From: Gonatopus flavifemur | Lineage: Eukaryota; Arthropoda; Insecta; Hymenoptera; Dryinidae | DNA: 64,000 nucleotides | NCBI GenBank assembly: GCA_018340375.1 | Contig: JAFFJZ010000001.1 | Coordinates: 73,214,001-73,278,000, forward strand | Direction of reading: 5' to 3' | Shown: positions 22,854 to 34,799 of the stretch, piece by piece | How positions within the stretch are numbered: the first letter of the stretch is position 1 | Layout of the letters: the number at the start of each line of letters is the position of its first letter | Program-made: the position numbers and the translations under genes | The notes under the pieces: model-generated | Told to the model about the DNA's origin: nothing | Databases searched by the model: none | Seen by the model: the letters and a program-made list of their open reading frames with translations, nothing else

Positions 22854-23439
22854 CGATCTCCTCCGCTCTATTTTTTTTAGCGTAAATGAAATGAAAGGGA
22901 GAAAGTACCAACTCAGTGTGGAGGGTGAATGAAAATGAATTGGAATATTCTTAGCAATTGAATGACATAGGAAAGGATTCTCAGGAATTTGAAACAAAGG
23001 TCTTCAAAAAAAATTTCAAAGTATTGAATAAATCGTGCCCTAGAATTCTCCAAGATTATGCATAGTACAGAGACTTCTGAAAGATATCTTGAAAAATCTT
23101 GCAAATAAGCGTTCCAAAGAATATCTTTGAGAATGCCTTTCTTGCAAGAGCATTAACGCTATGCACGAAGTATTTTGAAACGTTTGAAATTGAAGCTGAG
23201 ACTAAAAGGAATTCAACGTAATTCCATATGATATTCTCATTAAATTCCCTTCGATATTTTATACAAACTGACAAAAACTTAATGACAATTTTATATAAAA
23301 TCACCGAGGTTGCATTTCAACCTCAGCATTTTTGAATAGAGATTCAAGGTATTTTTTGAAATTTCTTGAAATTTTCATTTGGAATAGTTGAGCATTTCCC
23401 GGAATATTTATTAAGTGGGTTTTCATGAAAAACGAAAAA
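22854..23439. other. no gene recognised
   Basis: AT-rich DNA with overlapping short minus-strand frames (22913-23304) that lack known motifs. No repeat pairing was seen. Confidence 0.4.
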
Positions 23440-23570
23440 TTCTCTGTAATAGGAAAATCTGATTTTGTTGGAACAGCAATCTAGTTGCTGTCTCAACAAA
23501 TTTGTTCGCTACAACAGCAATTTTTGAGCTGTGGTAGCAAAGTGACGACTCTTCTAATAGGATTCCTTTG
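23440..23570. repeat. TTTGCTG-word repeat fragment
   Basis: Words such as TTGGAACAGCAATCTAGTTG, CTACAACAGCAATTTTTGAG and GCTGTGGTAGCAAAGTG match the interior of the neighbouring element at 23577-23892. Terminal ends were not found. Confidence 0.5.
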
Positions 23571-23576
23571 TTATTC

Positions 23577-23892
23577 TACACGGAGGGAAGAGAAATTTTC
23601 TGTGACGGCAGAATCGAATTTTGCCGAGTTCTTTTCGGTGGGACAGCAAACTATTTGACATCCCAGCAATCTTGTTAGCTACGACAGCGATTTTTTTAGC
23701 TGTGGCAGCAAAAAATGTTTGCTCCTTTTGAAAATTTCCGTATTATATATGGAACAGCAAACAAAATTTACTGGAAAAGTCGAGATTTTCTGCTGTTGTA
23801 GCTAACAAAATTGCTGTGATGGCAAGTAACTTGCTATCATACCCAACAGAATCAGATTTCGCTGTCTCAGCTAATTTTTTGGTCTCCGTGTA
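23577..23892. mobile_element. TTTGCTG-word palindromic MITE with TACACGGAG ends
   Basis: The left end TACACGGAGGGAAGAG pairs with the right end TTTGGTCTCCGTGTA. Inside, CAGCAAT/TTTGCTG words alternate on both strands. The run AGCAATCTTGTTAGCTACGA through TTTTAGCTGTGGCAGCAAAA to ATGTTTGCT (~23665-23722) is almost identical to ~48715-48775 in the element that hosts a mariner. There is no coding potential. Confidence 0.72.
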
Positions 23893-23895
23893 GTT

Positions 23896-24492
23896 GGAAG
23901 TCCCATAACGCCGGACGGCACTTAGTACCGGACACTGAGAATATCTATCGAACTAAAAACAATACATATATTTTGGTTGCATAGTTTGAATACGTACATC
24001 GAGCGAAGTGACGAAACGTACTGCTAGACGGCTGTGTACATGCGCGCCTTCCCAAGAATCAATTCATATTAGAGCCTTATATATTTTTGTGTCGCTTCTA
24101 ACTCTTACATGTACATATTTGGAAATAATGATGAACACTGAATTCAGTGTCAAAATTGTGGAGAATGGGCTCATGAGGCGCGTGTGAATGTTCCTGAATG
24201 CTCTGACAATTATATTTGTGATCGCTTCAAGATTAGATAATTTTGAAAATTACTTTTCTCCTTTTTTTCTATAAGTGTCCGGTATTAGGCGCCATTTTCC
24301 AAACTCGTCAATTTTTATTATTGAAGACAAATATATTTTTTCGTTATTTCCAAATAAAATAGATATGTAAATACTCATTGTATTGTTAAAAACTGTCAAG
24401 AGTTTATTATAAAAATGAAAATATTGAAGTTGCTATGTATTTTATTTCTTTATGAACCATTAACCTTAAGTGTCCGGTACTGGGAGACTTCC
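23896..24492. mobile_element. GTACCGGACAC-type element (candidate)
   Basis: The left block GGAAGTCCCATAACGCCGGA ... TTAGTACCGGACACT and the right block AAGTGTCCGGTACTGGGAGA then CTTCC are inverse-like. A further AGTGTCCGGTATTAGGCGCC lies inside near 24273. The sequence between is AT-rich and non-coding. No target duplication is clear, so the exact ends are uncertain. Confidence 0.45.
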
Positions 24493-24645
24493 TCCTATAT
24501 ATATATGACACTAAAAATCCTGCTAGTCCGACCAAAAATCCACTGTTTCAACTAATTATGTAGTTCTCTCAGCAATCCAAATAGCTACAGCAGCGAATTT
24601 TGATATCTCGATTTTACGCGTCTGCAAGTTTTTTTCTCCGTGTTT
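24493..24645. repeat. TTTGCTG-family fragment with CTCCGTGT end
   Basis: AGCAATCCAAATAGCTACAG then CAGCGAATTT and the terminal TTTTTTTCTCCGTGT resemble the right half of the TACACGGAG elements. No left partner was recognised. Confidence 0.45.
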
Positions 24646-25342
24646 TTGATGGATGTCATTGTCAACCCTCTCAATCTTCCTCCCGATCTCTATATGATAT
24701 TTAATTCCATATGAATCACGAGAATAATATCCGAAATGCAATTATTCATACTAGGAATGTTTTGTACTAATAACAATTGGAAAAGATTTTGTGGAATTCG
24801 ATATGTTATAGAATCAATCCTCGGTTGAATCGTAGAAATATCCGCTAAAAAGACATGATATGGACTAATGTATTATCCATCTTATGTACGATAAATTCAT
24901 CATTAGACACAACCTTTCCGAGAACAATACATTCGCCTGTCAGCTCTTCCGCCTAATCAGCTCAGTTGCTTGACAAGGTAATCCCGTGTACATTAATACT
25001 TGTACACCAAAATAGAGGTGATATTAGCCAGACAATAATTTCATGTCAAAAGCTGATATCAGAGTCTGTATGATTGAGGATGATCACGTTTACACTCGCT
25101 TAATCACGTCAAAAACGTGACTCGACGAATAATCGAGAATTCGTGATACGGGAACATGGCAAACTGAATAAGCATTCCATTGACGCTAATCCGATGGTTA
25201 CAAATCCATTGATCTTCGAAATTCATCCTCTTATTAGGAATTACATTTATGCTTCAAATTTTGATATTTAATATAAATGTCGATTGTTCGTCTTACAATG
25301 AGGAATGAATTTGGATAATCAAATGAACTCGTTCTTCTTTGT
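24646..25342. other. no gene recognised
   Basis: AT-rich DNA, nothing assigned. Confidence 0.4.
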
Positions 25343-25457
25343 ACAGGACAGAAAGTCTTATTAATGCCTCGGAATATTGCTGTCATATCGTAGTACGATT
25401 TCTTGGTAATGTCGTAGCGATATTCTGAGATATTCCGAACATATTCGTGCTGTATGG
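25343..25457. mobile_element. GTGCTGTATGG-type short palindromic element
   Basis: The left ACAGGACAGAAAG and right TTCGTGCTGTATGG are inverse-like. Inner CTCGGAATATTGCTGTCATA and CGATATTCTGAGATATTCCG also pair, with TCGTAGTACGA near the centre. It is related to 39339-39489, which shares ends and the inner word CGCTACGAC. Confidence 0.5.
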
Positions 25458-25494
25458 TTTTGTATGATTCCTAGAACCTATAAATTGGGAATGA

Positions 25495-25552
25495 TTTATA
25501 AAAGAACAAAGGTTTCATTCTTAAAAGCTCAATCGATTTCACTCTCTCAGTA
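25495..25552 (+). promoter_or_regulatory. possible core promoter (TATA plus initiator)
   Basis: TTTATAAAAG (25495-25504) is a good TATA box. A TCAATC initiator-like site lies about 34 bases downstream (25529-25534), and TCAGTA (25547-25552) is an alternative. The next ATG is at 25576. TATA-like words are common by chance in AT-rich DNA, so this is tentative. Confidence 0.25.
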
Positions 25553-25575
25553 GAAACTCGCACGGGATCGCATCG

Positions 25576-25785
25576 ATGGCTTCGACGTACAATTCAATTG
25601 AAGCATCCTGGTGGGAGTTATTGCAATTTGCCACTTATGAAGCGAATTCCACCTGGGCAAAGCTATCGCTCAAGTTGAGTGTATATAACTACCACACATG
25701 TTTGGTTCAACATGAGAACCAAACATGTTCCTTTTCTTCAAGCATTATTGGTTGGAGGGTAGGCCAAGCGTGGCGCAGCCTATAA
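25576..25785 (+). CDS. 69-codon ORF of unknown function
   Basis: This small frame starts at ATG (MASTYNSIEASWWELLQF...) about 75 bases after a TATA box. It is unusual here for its Trp content and for a 13-bp perfect hairpin within it. There is no domain, signal peptide or membrane segment that I recognise. It could be a first exon, a small protein or chance. A weak GT follows TTGGAGG near 25758. The case for coding rests only on the upstream signals. Confidence 0.2.
   Translation: MASTYNSIEASWWELLQFATYEANSTWAKLSLKLSVYNYHTCLVQHENQTCSFSSSIIGWRVGQAWRSL
25696..25728. repeat. perfect 13-bp stem-loop
   Basis: ACATGTTTGGTTC, a seven-base loop AACATGA, then GAACCAAACATGT. The stem is perfect and lies inside the 69-codon frame. 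Confidence 0.7.
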
Positions 25786-28562
25786 TCAGAGATAGATCAA
25801 TGATTCACTGCTGGAAAAATCAGTACAAAACTTCATAACACGGAATTTTTCGCGTATCAGTGTTACGAAATGTTGTATTATGTCAAGACTTGTGGCCGCA
25901 TCTGTTTGTATCATTGTTACAAAATTGAGGATCATTTTTGGTACATGATTTCTTATTATTTTTGAAAGTGTGTTAATTCATGGATCGCTTCTATGTAGAT
26001 TGCCCAGCCTTGGCTATTAGCTTTGCACCCAGCTGTATTCTATAGTTATCATTGGCGGAGTCTGAAGATTTTCGTATGAGATGCCTCACGTGACTGGTGA
26101 AATCGCCTGAGAGGAAAACCCTATTCATGTTCAATTAAAAGTAAATCGAGTTATCAAAATCTATCGATCAGTATTTTCCCAGAATAATTCAAAAGAGGGA
26201 TCCAAAGTTGTCCAAGATCTTTTAAATGCAACTTCACTCTTGAAGGGCACAATATTCATTCTGTTTCAGACTCGCAGTGCTTCAATAGAAACAATGAGCA
26301 ATCTATGAGTTAATATTCCTCCCAGTATATAACATAATCTGACGTGAACGAAATTTAAATGAATAAAATTCACAATATAAGCACGTAGTTGAAATCGATC
26401 GATATGTTTTTGACATGATCTTACTCAAGTGAGGCCATCATACATCATGAGAAATCTTCTCCACAAACATCAGAGAGCACATTTGATGGTTCCAAATACA
26501 TCATAATTCTCGCCCTTAATGTTCCTTGTTCAAACAAGTGCATTCAATAAGATCTGTTTTCATGATCAAAGTATGTGATTCAGATGATGAACATTTCCGC
26601 GTTTTTCGCACTCTTTATGTAACTCATGATCAAACATCATAAATTTCAACAAATGCGTAATAAAGACTTATAGACTAGTCTTCATAAGATTCAAGCTACA
26701 CAATTCTGAACTATCGCTCCTCTTTATTAATAATGGAAGATTTACCAATATCTCTCCCTTTCCACTCTAGCAAACTTACTGGCCTCTCCGGAACGTATCC
26801 CAAACTAATGCCGAGTTCACGCGAGCCAGCAATTTTTCTCATGAATCTTTCCACGTATAGAGAAATACTTTTTCACCTCGTGCTCGTCCACCTACAAAAT
26901 AATTTCTCGAAGGGATAGTCTGAAAATGGATGAGTTATGTTGTCTGGAGTTCTACGTTCCCACTCAGCCCAGCGCAACCTCCCTCTCTTATAGTTTCTGA
27001 ACTTGGATAGCATAGAACAAAGAAGAAACGTGATCGGAACTTTGTATATTGTTGGTACATTCGGTACTCTTACGGACATCCTCCTCATTGATCGGTATAT
27101 GTTAATCCTTCGAATCTTTTATAGTCATCGATGGATTGTTGACTTCGGATGAAACATCGCGATGAACGTTACAATGTAAGAGATTTTATTTTCCAGGTGA
27201 ACATGAGTGAACTGTTTCAATCCATTTATACTAAGAATAATTCTGGCTCAATTTGATGGATGAACTTTCTCAAAATGAAACACTCTGATGTACTTAGAAT
27301 ATACCTCAGGGTGCCTCAGAGAATATCACACCCCTGTGAAGGGTCGATTCCTGAGGTGAAGCAATATACTTTCTCCTGTAAACTACTTAGCTCCAGAGCC
27401 GTGCAAATGAAGCAGTTAGCAAATGAACCGTTTATTGGAGTAGCTAATCTACTCGCCATTTGAGTAGTATACTGATTTTGTTCATACTTCTATAATATGA
27501 GGTATAATGTGTTCTAGAACACCCTCGATATGAAGTCATCATGCAAGAGATTTCTCATCAATATGACATATTCATATATAATCATGACATATTAGATATG
27601 TTACCTTGAATTCATCATAAATCGAATATGCTCAATTCCAAATTCATAATCAACGAATATCAAAAAATATGTTCTGCAAATCTCAAACTCATATCATTCT
27701 CGAGAAATATTCTCAGAAGTTTTATAAAAGCAAGAAGTCCTGAAACTTTTCTTTATAATAATATCACAAGTGATCTTGAATACTGAACTCCTGTTTCGTG
27801 ACTTTTTTCCAGGAGACATGAAAATCAAATTACGGTGTGAATATGTCTCATATGAACTGTTTATGTATAATTGAAGTTAAATTGAATTTGTATGAACAGT
27901 GACGATTATAATGCATCAGCTGTTTTCAGGAGAAGATTCATTCAATTTGTAAGACAAGTGGATCGGAGGAGAACAACGATTGGATGCGGTAATGATAAAA
28001 AGTGAAGTGCTCATTATTTCTGAAAATTTTCAAGTGCTCATTATTCTCCAAAGCATAAGTATTTGATAATTATTTCAATAGTATTTCATAAAATTCCATT
28101 GGATTTGAGTATCAAGATTGGAAAATCCCTACATACGCTTCATAAAGTGATCCGCAAAAACCATTGTCATTATATGAATATACTGTATTGATTCTCATTC
28201 TCAATTTTGATATTCATTCTGATTTATCGAATGCTGAGACGTGAGAGCAGAAAAAAAACCTAGCATCAATTCCAGTGAATTCACTGTAGCGTTCCGCCCT
28301 TACGCAGTAGTTCGATGAATTGTGATCAAATGGTAACAGAATGAATCTCTCAATGCTCTCATTCTTGATCCCAACGACGTGCTATGATGCGTAGTATTTC
28401 TTGTACTGAAAATACATTGAAATATCATGGAGCAGTCTCAGAAGTTCAGAACACTCCCAATCCCTAGAAGATGTCTCCAACAACGTAATTTTAATTGACA
28501 TTCTCAGCTCTGAATGTATAACACAAATGGGAGTAAAGTATATTGAAACATATCTTTGAATT
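25786..28562. other. no gene recognised
   Basis: AT-rich DNA. A 61-codon frame at 26733-26918 and its 71-codon opposite-strand neighbour at 26873-27088 lack known motifs. No repeats with clear ends were found. Confidence 0.4.
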
Positions 28563-28836
28563 TACACGGAAAGAAGTTTGTAGTATAAATTGCATAAAAA
28601 ATGTGTTCAATATTACTATATTTTTATAAACTTGGACCATGCTGAATTCACAAGGAATTTTACTGTGATAATGATTGGAACTGTGATGAAATATAATGAA
28701 GTGAAAAACCAAACAAAAAAGAATGACAATTTCTCAATCGTGAAGAAAGATGCTTGCAAAGTATTTCTAAATAAACATTGAGTGATTTCAGTCACAGTGT
28801 TTGTAGTGATCTATACTACAAAATTCTCTTCGTGTA
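28563..28836. mobile_element. TACACGGAAAG-type MITE with ~30-bp TIRs
   Basis: The left end TACACGGAAAGAAGTTTGTA then GTATAAATTG pairs with the right end ATCTATACTACAAAATTCTC then TTCGTGTA. The interior is AT-rich without a long palindrome, unlike the other CACGGA elements. Confidence 0.7.
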
Positions 28837-29923
28837 CCCCATTCGAACTCAATCTCCCACAGTGATGGCAACAAAATTGATCATATACCGTTAGTAATCA
28901 AACACAAAATCCCATATTGATTGACGAAAATGAAATTGAATGCAAGTAATTGATGTTAATTGGAATAGTATTTCATTACAAGTCATTCAGAACCCTCACG
29001 TTTTTGATCATCCCGTGCGTTTAATGGACTGATTGAGAATTTGGAATTATCATAACTCATTACGTGATCCTTTCAAATCTCATTGAATAATTGATTTCCT
29101 CAATATAATGAGGTAGGGAATGCTTCAATCGGATTATTCGAATAAATTGTTCGAGTTATGGAATTTCGTATAATTGGTCTTGCTGTCTTACAAGCTGAAC
29201 CAGGTAGTTTTGTTTTTCCGTCATTTCTGAATTCAGAAGAAAATTATTGAGAAAATGTGGGACGCTTTTTCATAGAAATGAAGTATGACGGTTTGAGCGC
29301 GTGAGCTGCAATACGATCAAGGAAAAAATATCACGCTGTGCAAAGGTGATACGCATATGTATCTACACGCACATATTTATACACACTCATACACGTATTA
29401 TTTAACTCGAGGGGTTGAAATATCGCTTAGCCTACGTCAAGACGGAGTGAAATGGCTAGGAAGGAGGTACATATTAGGCAGATCGGGATCCTAGGGTATA
29501 AAATATGAAGCGGAGTACCAAGACAGGGGTAAAAACGCGAAGGAAAAGGAGTGGAGCTCACTGCCACTGGGTTTCATTATGCAGCCTCTTAAAGTTGGCG
29601 TAACTCCCATTGGTCGTAAATATGAGTTACGACTGGTCGAAATAGCTTGGCGCACCTACTATATCTGTATGAGGACTTGAACGCTCTCGTGCTAGCTGCT
29701 TTCTTTCTTTTTCTCTTCTCATACTTATAGTATAATAATTTATTTCGCCAGAGACAGACCAATGAATGGAAACAGTCGCCCGCATGACACTTTTTTCCCA
29801 ACTTGGAAGAACGTCACGATTTGCAGGACCTCGTTTAACCGAAATGAGATTGTGATGTCATAAATTAGGGAAACCCCAAGCCGTTTAGCATATCTTATCA
29901 GAGATTAGTAGTCTTACAACTAC
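28837..29923. other. no gene; strong TATA-like word
   Basis: Mostly AT-rich. A GC-richer patch at about 29410-29600 holds CTAGGGTATAAAATATG (TATA-like at 29495-29503), but no convincing coding start follows. A 70-codon minus-strand frame at 29589-29801 is basic and Cys-containing with no recognised domain. Confidence 0.35.
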
Positions 29924-29947
29924 TTGAACTACAATTCATATTCTGCT

Positions 29948-30358
29948 ATGATATTCAATGGAATTTGTATCAATACCCTTCCACCTATAGAATTGAAGAG
30001 GAAACTGATCAAGAAAAACTCAGATTATTCTTTGTATGAAGTGATCATGATTGAAATAAGTAACAATATGAAGTCTCCTCTTCGATTATATCAAATCCAG
30101 GGAAGGATGATGAAAAATTTTGATATATCATACAATGGAGAGAGTATATTCGAATGTTTTCACAGTTTCCTACGGTTTTTCAAGAAACCTTTGACTTTCT
30201 CTCAAACACTTGAAAAAATGAATCTGTCGATTTTTCAAACAGAATTCCTAGCGTTTGGGAGAGAGAATCTGCGCTGGAATTCCATTTTCAACGAGTGTAA
30301 ACTCCACTTTAACCGGATGAAGCCAATTTATTATTCTTTTTCGCGAGTTCATTCATGA
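29948..30358 (+). CDS. 136-codon ORF of unknown function
   Basis: Apart from mariner sequence and the frame running into the microsatellite at 51.7 kb, this is among the longest forward open frames. The first ATG at 29948 gives 136 residues (MIFNGICINTLPPIELKRK...), and the frame is open a little further upstream. It is Lys-, Phe- and Ile-rich, as expected for chance frames in AT-rich DNA, but contains few internal Met-free gaps and no repeats. I recognise no domain, signal peptide or membrane helix. No promoter or splice signals stand out. Chance is the leading explanation. Confidence 0.2.
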   Translation: MIFNGICINTLPPIELKRKLIKKNSDYSLYEVIMIEISNNMKSPLRLYQIQGRMMKNFDISYNGESIFECFHSFLRFFKKPLTFSQTLEKMNLSIFQTEFLAFGRENLRWNSIFNECKLHFNRMKPIYYSFSRVHS

Positions 30359-33300
30359 AAATCATACATTAGGGGCATTTATGATGGCTGTGAGTAATGC
30401 AGTTTCAAAGTACACCAAACACTTTCAAACGGTAAAGCTCTTTCTTCTCGCGATCCCAGTCGAGTGAACGAAAACTGTACTGTTGGCAACGTATGTCTGA
30501 AGCGTTCATGGTATTACATGCACATTCATAACATTACATTGCTGGTTGCGTTAGAAAGGAAGAATTTTCTCCAATGATCCTTTGCGAGAATGTGCTCGAT
30601 CGTTTGAAATGATATCGATTCTTCTCCGTAGATCGATGAAATACTGCCTGAATATCAATTATTCAGGCAGGATCATAGACCTGCATTTCGGCGGAAATTT
30701 TGAAATTTGTGCAATTTACAGCAGAGATACCAAATCCGTAAACTGAGAGAAGAGTTTATTTGTATTTCATTAATTTTGCTTCCGATACAGCGGAATGAAT
30801 ATTTATTATACACAAACATGGCTCATTACCCACAGATGAGGTTTATCAACAGTTAAGAAACGTCATGTGAGACATTTCAACAGTCAAAAAACTGTATTTA
30901 TAGGTAATGAGCTGAGTTTATGTGGAAAAAAATATTGACTCGTCGTATCCAAAACAAGCTTCATTAAATACAACTGAACTACTGGAGAAAAATATCACAC
31001 TCAACCTGAATCAATAATTGGATAGATTTCGATCTATGGTAGATTCAAGGTTGTGAATAATTGCGATTAAAAAATATTTGATTGTACGCGTCGTTGAAAT
31101 TATATTTTTTTTTTCTTCTACAGTATTGTACAAAATTACAAAAGATCCCTTGGCAATCAGTACCCGATATACACTACCTTTTTTTGTGACCAGATTGTGT
31201 TTTTTTTGTATCAGACTTGTGCGCTTATCTCAACATATCGATTTTCGATAACGACAACCAATCAACTTTTCAAAGGAACGATAACAAACCTAACAGACAT
31301 CTGATGGATTTAGAAACTTCGTTCTTCACACGATGGTTTTCTATAACATGCCAAGTCATTTTGTTCGAAATCTTGTTTGAGAGGAGATTATGAAAAAGAA
31401 CCGTCGACTGCATTTTGACGATCTCATTCAATCATCCGATTGGCTTTCAATTGTTTCGTATCGTTTCGAACTACTGTTGTCTAACATGGGTGTTCAGTTA
31501 TAATTACGATAATTATGAATCATTCAGAAATGAATGATAATAATCACTCTAAAAGAATCAAGATAATTCCTATAATAACCTTACGACCGCTATTTTTCTC
31601 ATTTTTCTTCTCAACACAGATAATAGGACAGTTTTCTTCTGGTTCTTGAGATAATGTCTTAATTTCAAGTGAAAAAACTTTACTGTCTCAAATTGATCCT
31701 CAAATTAACTCAAGACTAACAAGAACAGTTTTGGTAACAAATAAATGAATTCTATTTTATTAACTGGACAATAGCTTCACTGCTTCGAAAAGCAACATTA
31801 CCTGATAAAATGAAAGATGTTTTTATTCCAGTTCGACAAATTCTTCAACAATTCATGATGAATAAAAAACGTAACATGGTTTTTTCCACATTCAATATAT
31901 ATTCTTGAATGTAGCTAATATGGTGTGGAGCCAAGAGAAATTTGCTTGAATCAAGAGAAAATATGTTTGGAGGGATGAATTTCTTGGAACAAGAAAATAT
32001 ATTGTTGATGATAGCCCTGCTTCAGAAATCCGATTCGAACTTATCAACTCGTCAATCAGTTCAACTAGGATCAAATAGGAAAATTCCCGGACGAAAATCT
32101 GATAAATACTGATTGATCAGTTAATAGGTTTGAATCGGATCTTTTGAGCAGGGAGTATTTATTTCTCTCTGTGTATTAACAAGCTGTTCTGAAAGAAAAT
32201 CCTACTTACGAGTGATGATTCAAAAACTGTCCGACAACGTATCCAACAATGTTTATTCGAACCGGCGTGTCTGACCAAATCCATCTTGTTCTACTGATTT
32301 TCTAGCGAATTCTCGTTCACTATGCTGATTTTTGTTTTTACAACATTACATCTCATAATACCGTTCCAACTGTGATTCTTGCACATCATTAAATGAACTT
32401 TCAAATCTTTTCAATGTTAAATGATCCAGTATCACATGTGTTTCGTGTGTATTACACATTTGGTAAATTCTCACAATAATTTTAACTGTGCACATTGAGA
32501 GAGGAAATATCTATCATGACTCTATCATATTTAAGAAACCAATGATGTTCAAAAACTATATGAAATGTTTTGATTAAACACCAGTAAAAATCATAGGAAA
32601 ATTTTCTTTTCCATCCAAATTTTGCTCTAAAAGAAGAAGAACAGTACTCGTGAGCAAGATAATTTTCATCTTGTTGTCTGATTGTTTCTTCATCTCCATA
32701 TCCCAAATCTCTATTTCAACTCCTTCATTTCTCCTCCCGACTTCCATGTAACGATTCCTTCCCACATTGAGGTCAGAAAAACTAAGCATTGAATCGAATT
32801 TAAATTCATTCTCTTCGAAACGATATACATTCACAGTCGATTCAACTCCCTAACTGAAAATATTATCACGATTTCACGGAATAAGATATTCATGTCGTCG
32901 TATCTGAAAGAACGTTGATTGACAGGAAATAAACTCTTTCAGCATTCAATTTATATCATTGATGCAAATTCATCAGGCTGAAGTATATTTGAGAGACAGT
33001 TTTTATTCCATATTTCTTTCTCAAACATATGAATTATTTATTAAATACTTTTATGAAGTATTCTCATGTACCGAGTGCATTCTGTTTATATTTCCGGGCC
33101 TTTGTACGAAATGAGTACTTTGCGAAAGTTCGAATCTGCAGGTATGGTAGTTTAAACATTGACGTTTATTTCAGATTCCCGAGATCATTCAGCATTGTGA
33201 ACATTTTTTGGAATATTAAATCTTGACGAGGAAGAATTTTTTGAATATATTTAGATCCGGTGAGAGAGGCTATTCATTATATTCCGAATCTTTGATTGGG

Positions 33301-34743
33301 CGAAAATTATATGATTTGAACGGAAGTTCTACTTCTTTTCAAGTGAAATGATTTTCCTCTATAATCGTTAATAATTACAACCTTGGCCCGTGATATGAGT
33401 GTTTGGAGTTAATTTTGAAGTACAATGAGTACACAGAAGTTTGAGAAGAGTTCTCAAGAATTCATATTCAGATCTTCAAGTTCCAATTGTATTCTTCATG
33501 CACTCTGTCTGATCTGATGTGGTGTATGGGTTGTATCGATTGCTGTGGAATCCCGAGAAGGGATCCCAGTGGATTCGGCTTGGGGGCACTGATGAGCATC
33601 CCTCTTTTCGGCCAACTAATATGATAAGCCTCCCTGATAAGCTTAATCACTGTTTAATGTAAATTTTATGTTTATAACGGTACAGTTATTTCCAATTAAA
33701 GGTCTTTGGATACCAATAAAGGAGATTCATGATCATAACGATGACCATGACTTCATCTCGAGATCTTTATTTCCATACGTATAATCTCATATTGTATTCG
33801 AGGCTTTGTGTTGCGCATTGTCGTGTGACGATAAAGATCAGAGAGGGAATGTCCTATCAGAAGCATGGCCCTGGTGAGATCACAATAAGGAATCCGTAAA
33901 TATGCAAATCTTTCCATTGTTATCTTATCAGGTCCTGAAATGATTCGACATCCTACGCGGGACCTCAGAAGAATGGTACGCAAGGTTCTTCCGGGTTGAT
34001 TTTTCTCCACAATTATCCTGATCCAACCTTCCTATTAGAGCCTGATTAAGATTATCTTGATTCATTCGTAGCTGAATCATGTGATAACCATCGAAGCACC
34101 CTGTTCAGAATTCAATAACAATCCGACTAAGAAAATCTTCCTCCACACATATAATCCCAGACAGCATACAAGTTCCTTTCAAGTTCGCAGAGAATTCAGA
34201 GTAAAGAATACCTACGGAATTCATTTCTATGAATTCATAGAGTATGCTAAATGAACACATAGAGTATCAACAGAATTCTTGAAGAGTTCTCGATGAATAC
34301 ATTGGGGAGTTCTTGGAATACACATAAAAAATGCATGGAGTTTCAAAGTGTAGTCCTGTTCTGCCCAAAAGAATTCATAACGAATACCATGAACTTCGAT
34401 CAACAAGAATCCAATCAGAGGTGTTTCTGAATTCGTTAAAGTCTTTGAATCAAAGTAATGTTCAGGATACAATTAGTAGTATATTTTTTCTTATAAATTG
34501 ATTGAGTAGCTGATTCGGTGCAAGAAACATGTAATATGTAAGAATAAATAACATATCATATGATTTTGAGGTTGAAGTTTTGTATACAACAAAGTGATGT
34601 CACTTTAAAGAGGAGAGGTGTGCAAAAATTCATGAATCGCTCGTGGATAATGAAGTGAATCATTTATTCACTCAAAATATGTGAATATTGACTGTGAAAA
34701 TACATTCATACAAACGATCTTTTATGTGTGGAAGAACTATTTC
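30359..34743. other. no gene recognised
   Basis: Long AT-rich stretch. Only short frames are present (up to 86 codons), with overlaps on both strands around 32482-32834 and 33468-34010 and no recognised domains. Lone element-like ends TCTCTCTGTGTATTA near 32164 and ACACAGATAATAGG near 31615 did not pair convincingly. Confidence 0.4.
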
Positions 34744-34799
34744 AGAAGATATTTAAGATTTATAGAAGAAGATATTTGAGATTTATAGAAGAAGATATT
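34744..34799 (+). repeat. short 24-bp tandem repeat, ~2.4 copies
   Basis: The unit AGAAGATATTTAAGATTTAT plus AGAA is repeated, with one change (TTGAG for TTAAG) in the second copy. A partial third copy ends at GATATTC. Confidence 0.7.

Noticed and set aside
27290..27360. CTCAGGGTGCC/CCTGAGG pair as a MITE
   Set aside because: The pairing is only a few bases and the surrounding sequence does not continue it.
29924..30358. 144-residue protein starting at TTG
   Set aside because: A TTG start is not credible for a eukaryotic gene; only the ATG at 29948 was considered and kept at low confidence.
31610..32180. Possible element between ACACAGATAATAGG and TCTCTCTGTGTATTA
   Set aside because: Only about seven outer bases pair and nothing inside supports it.
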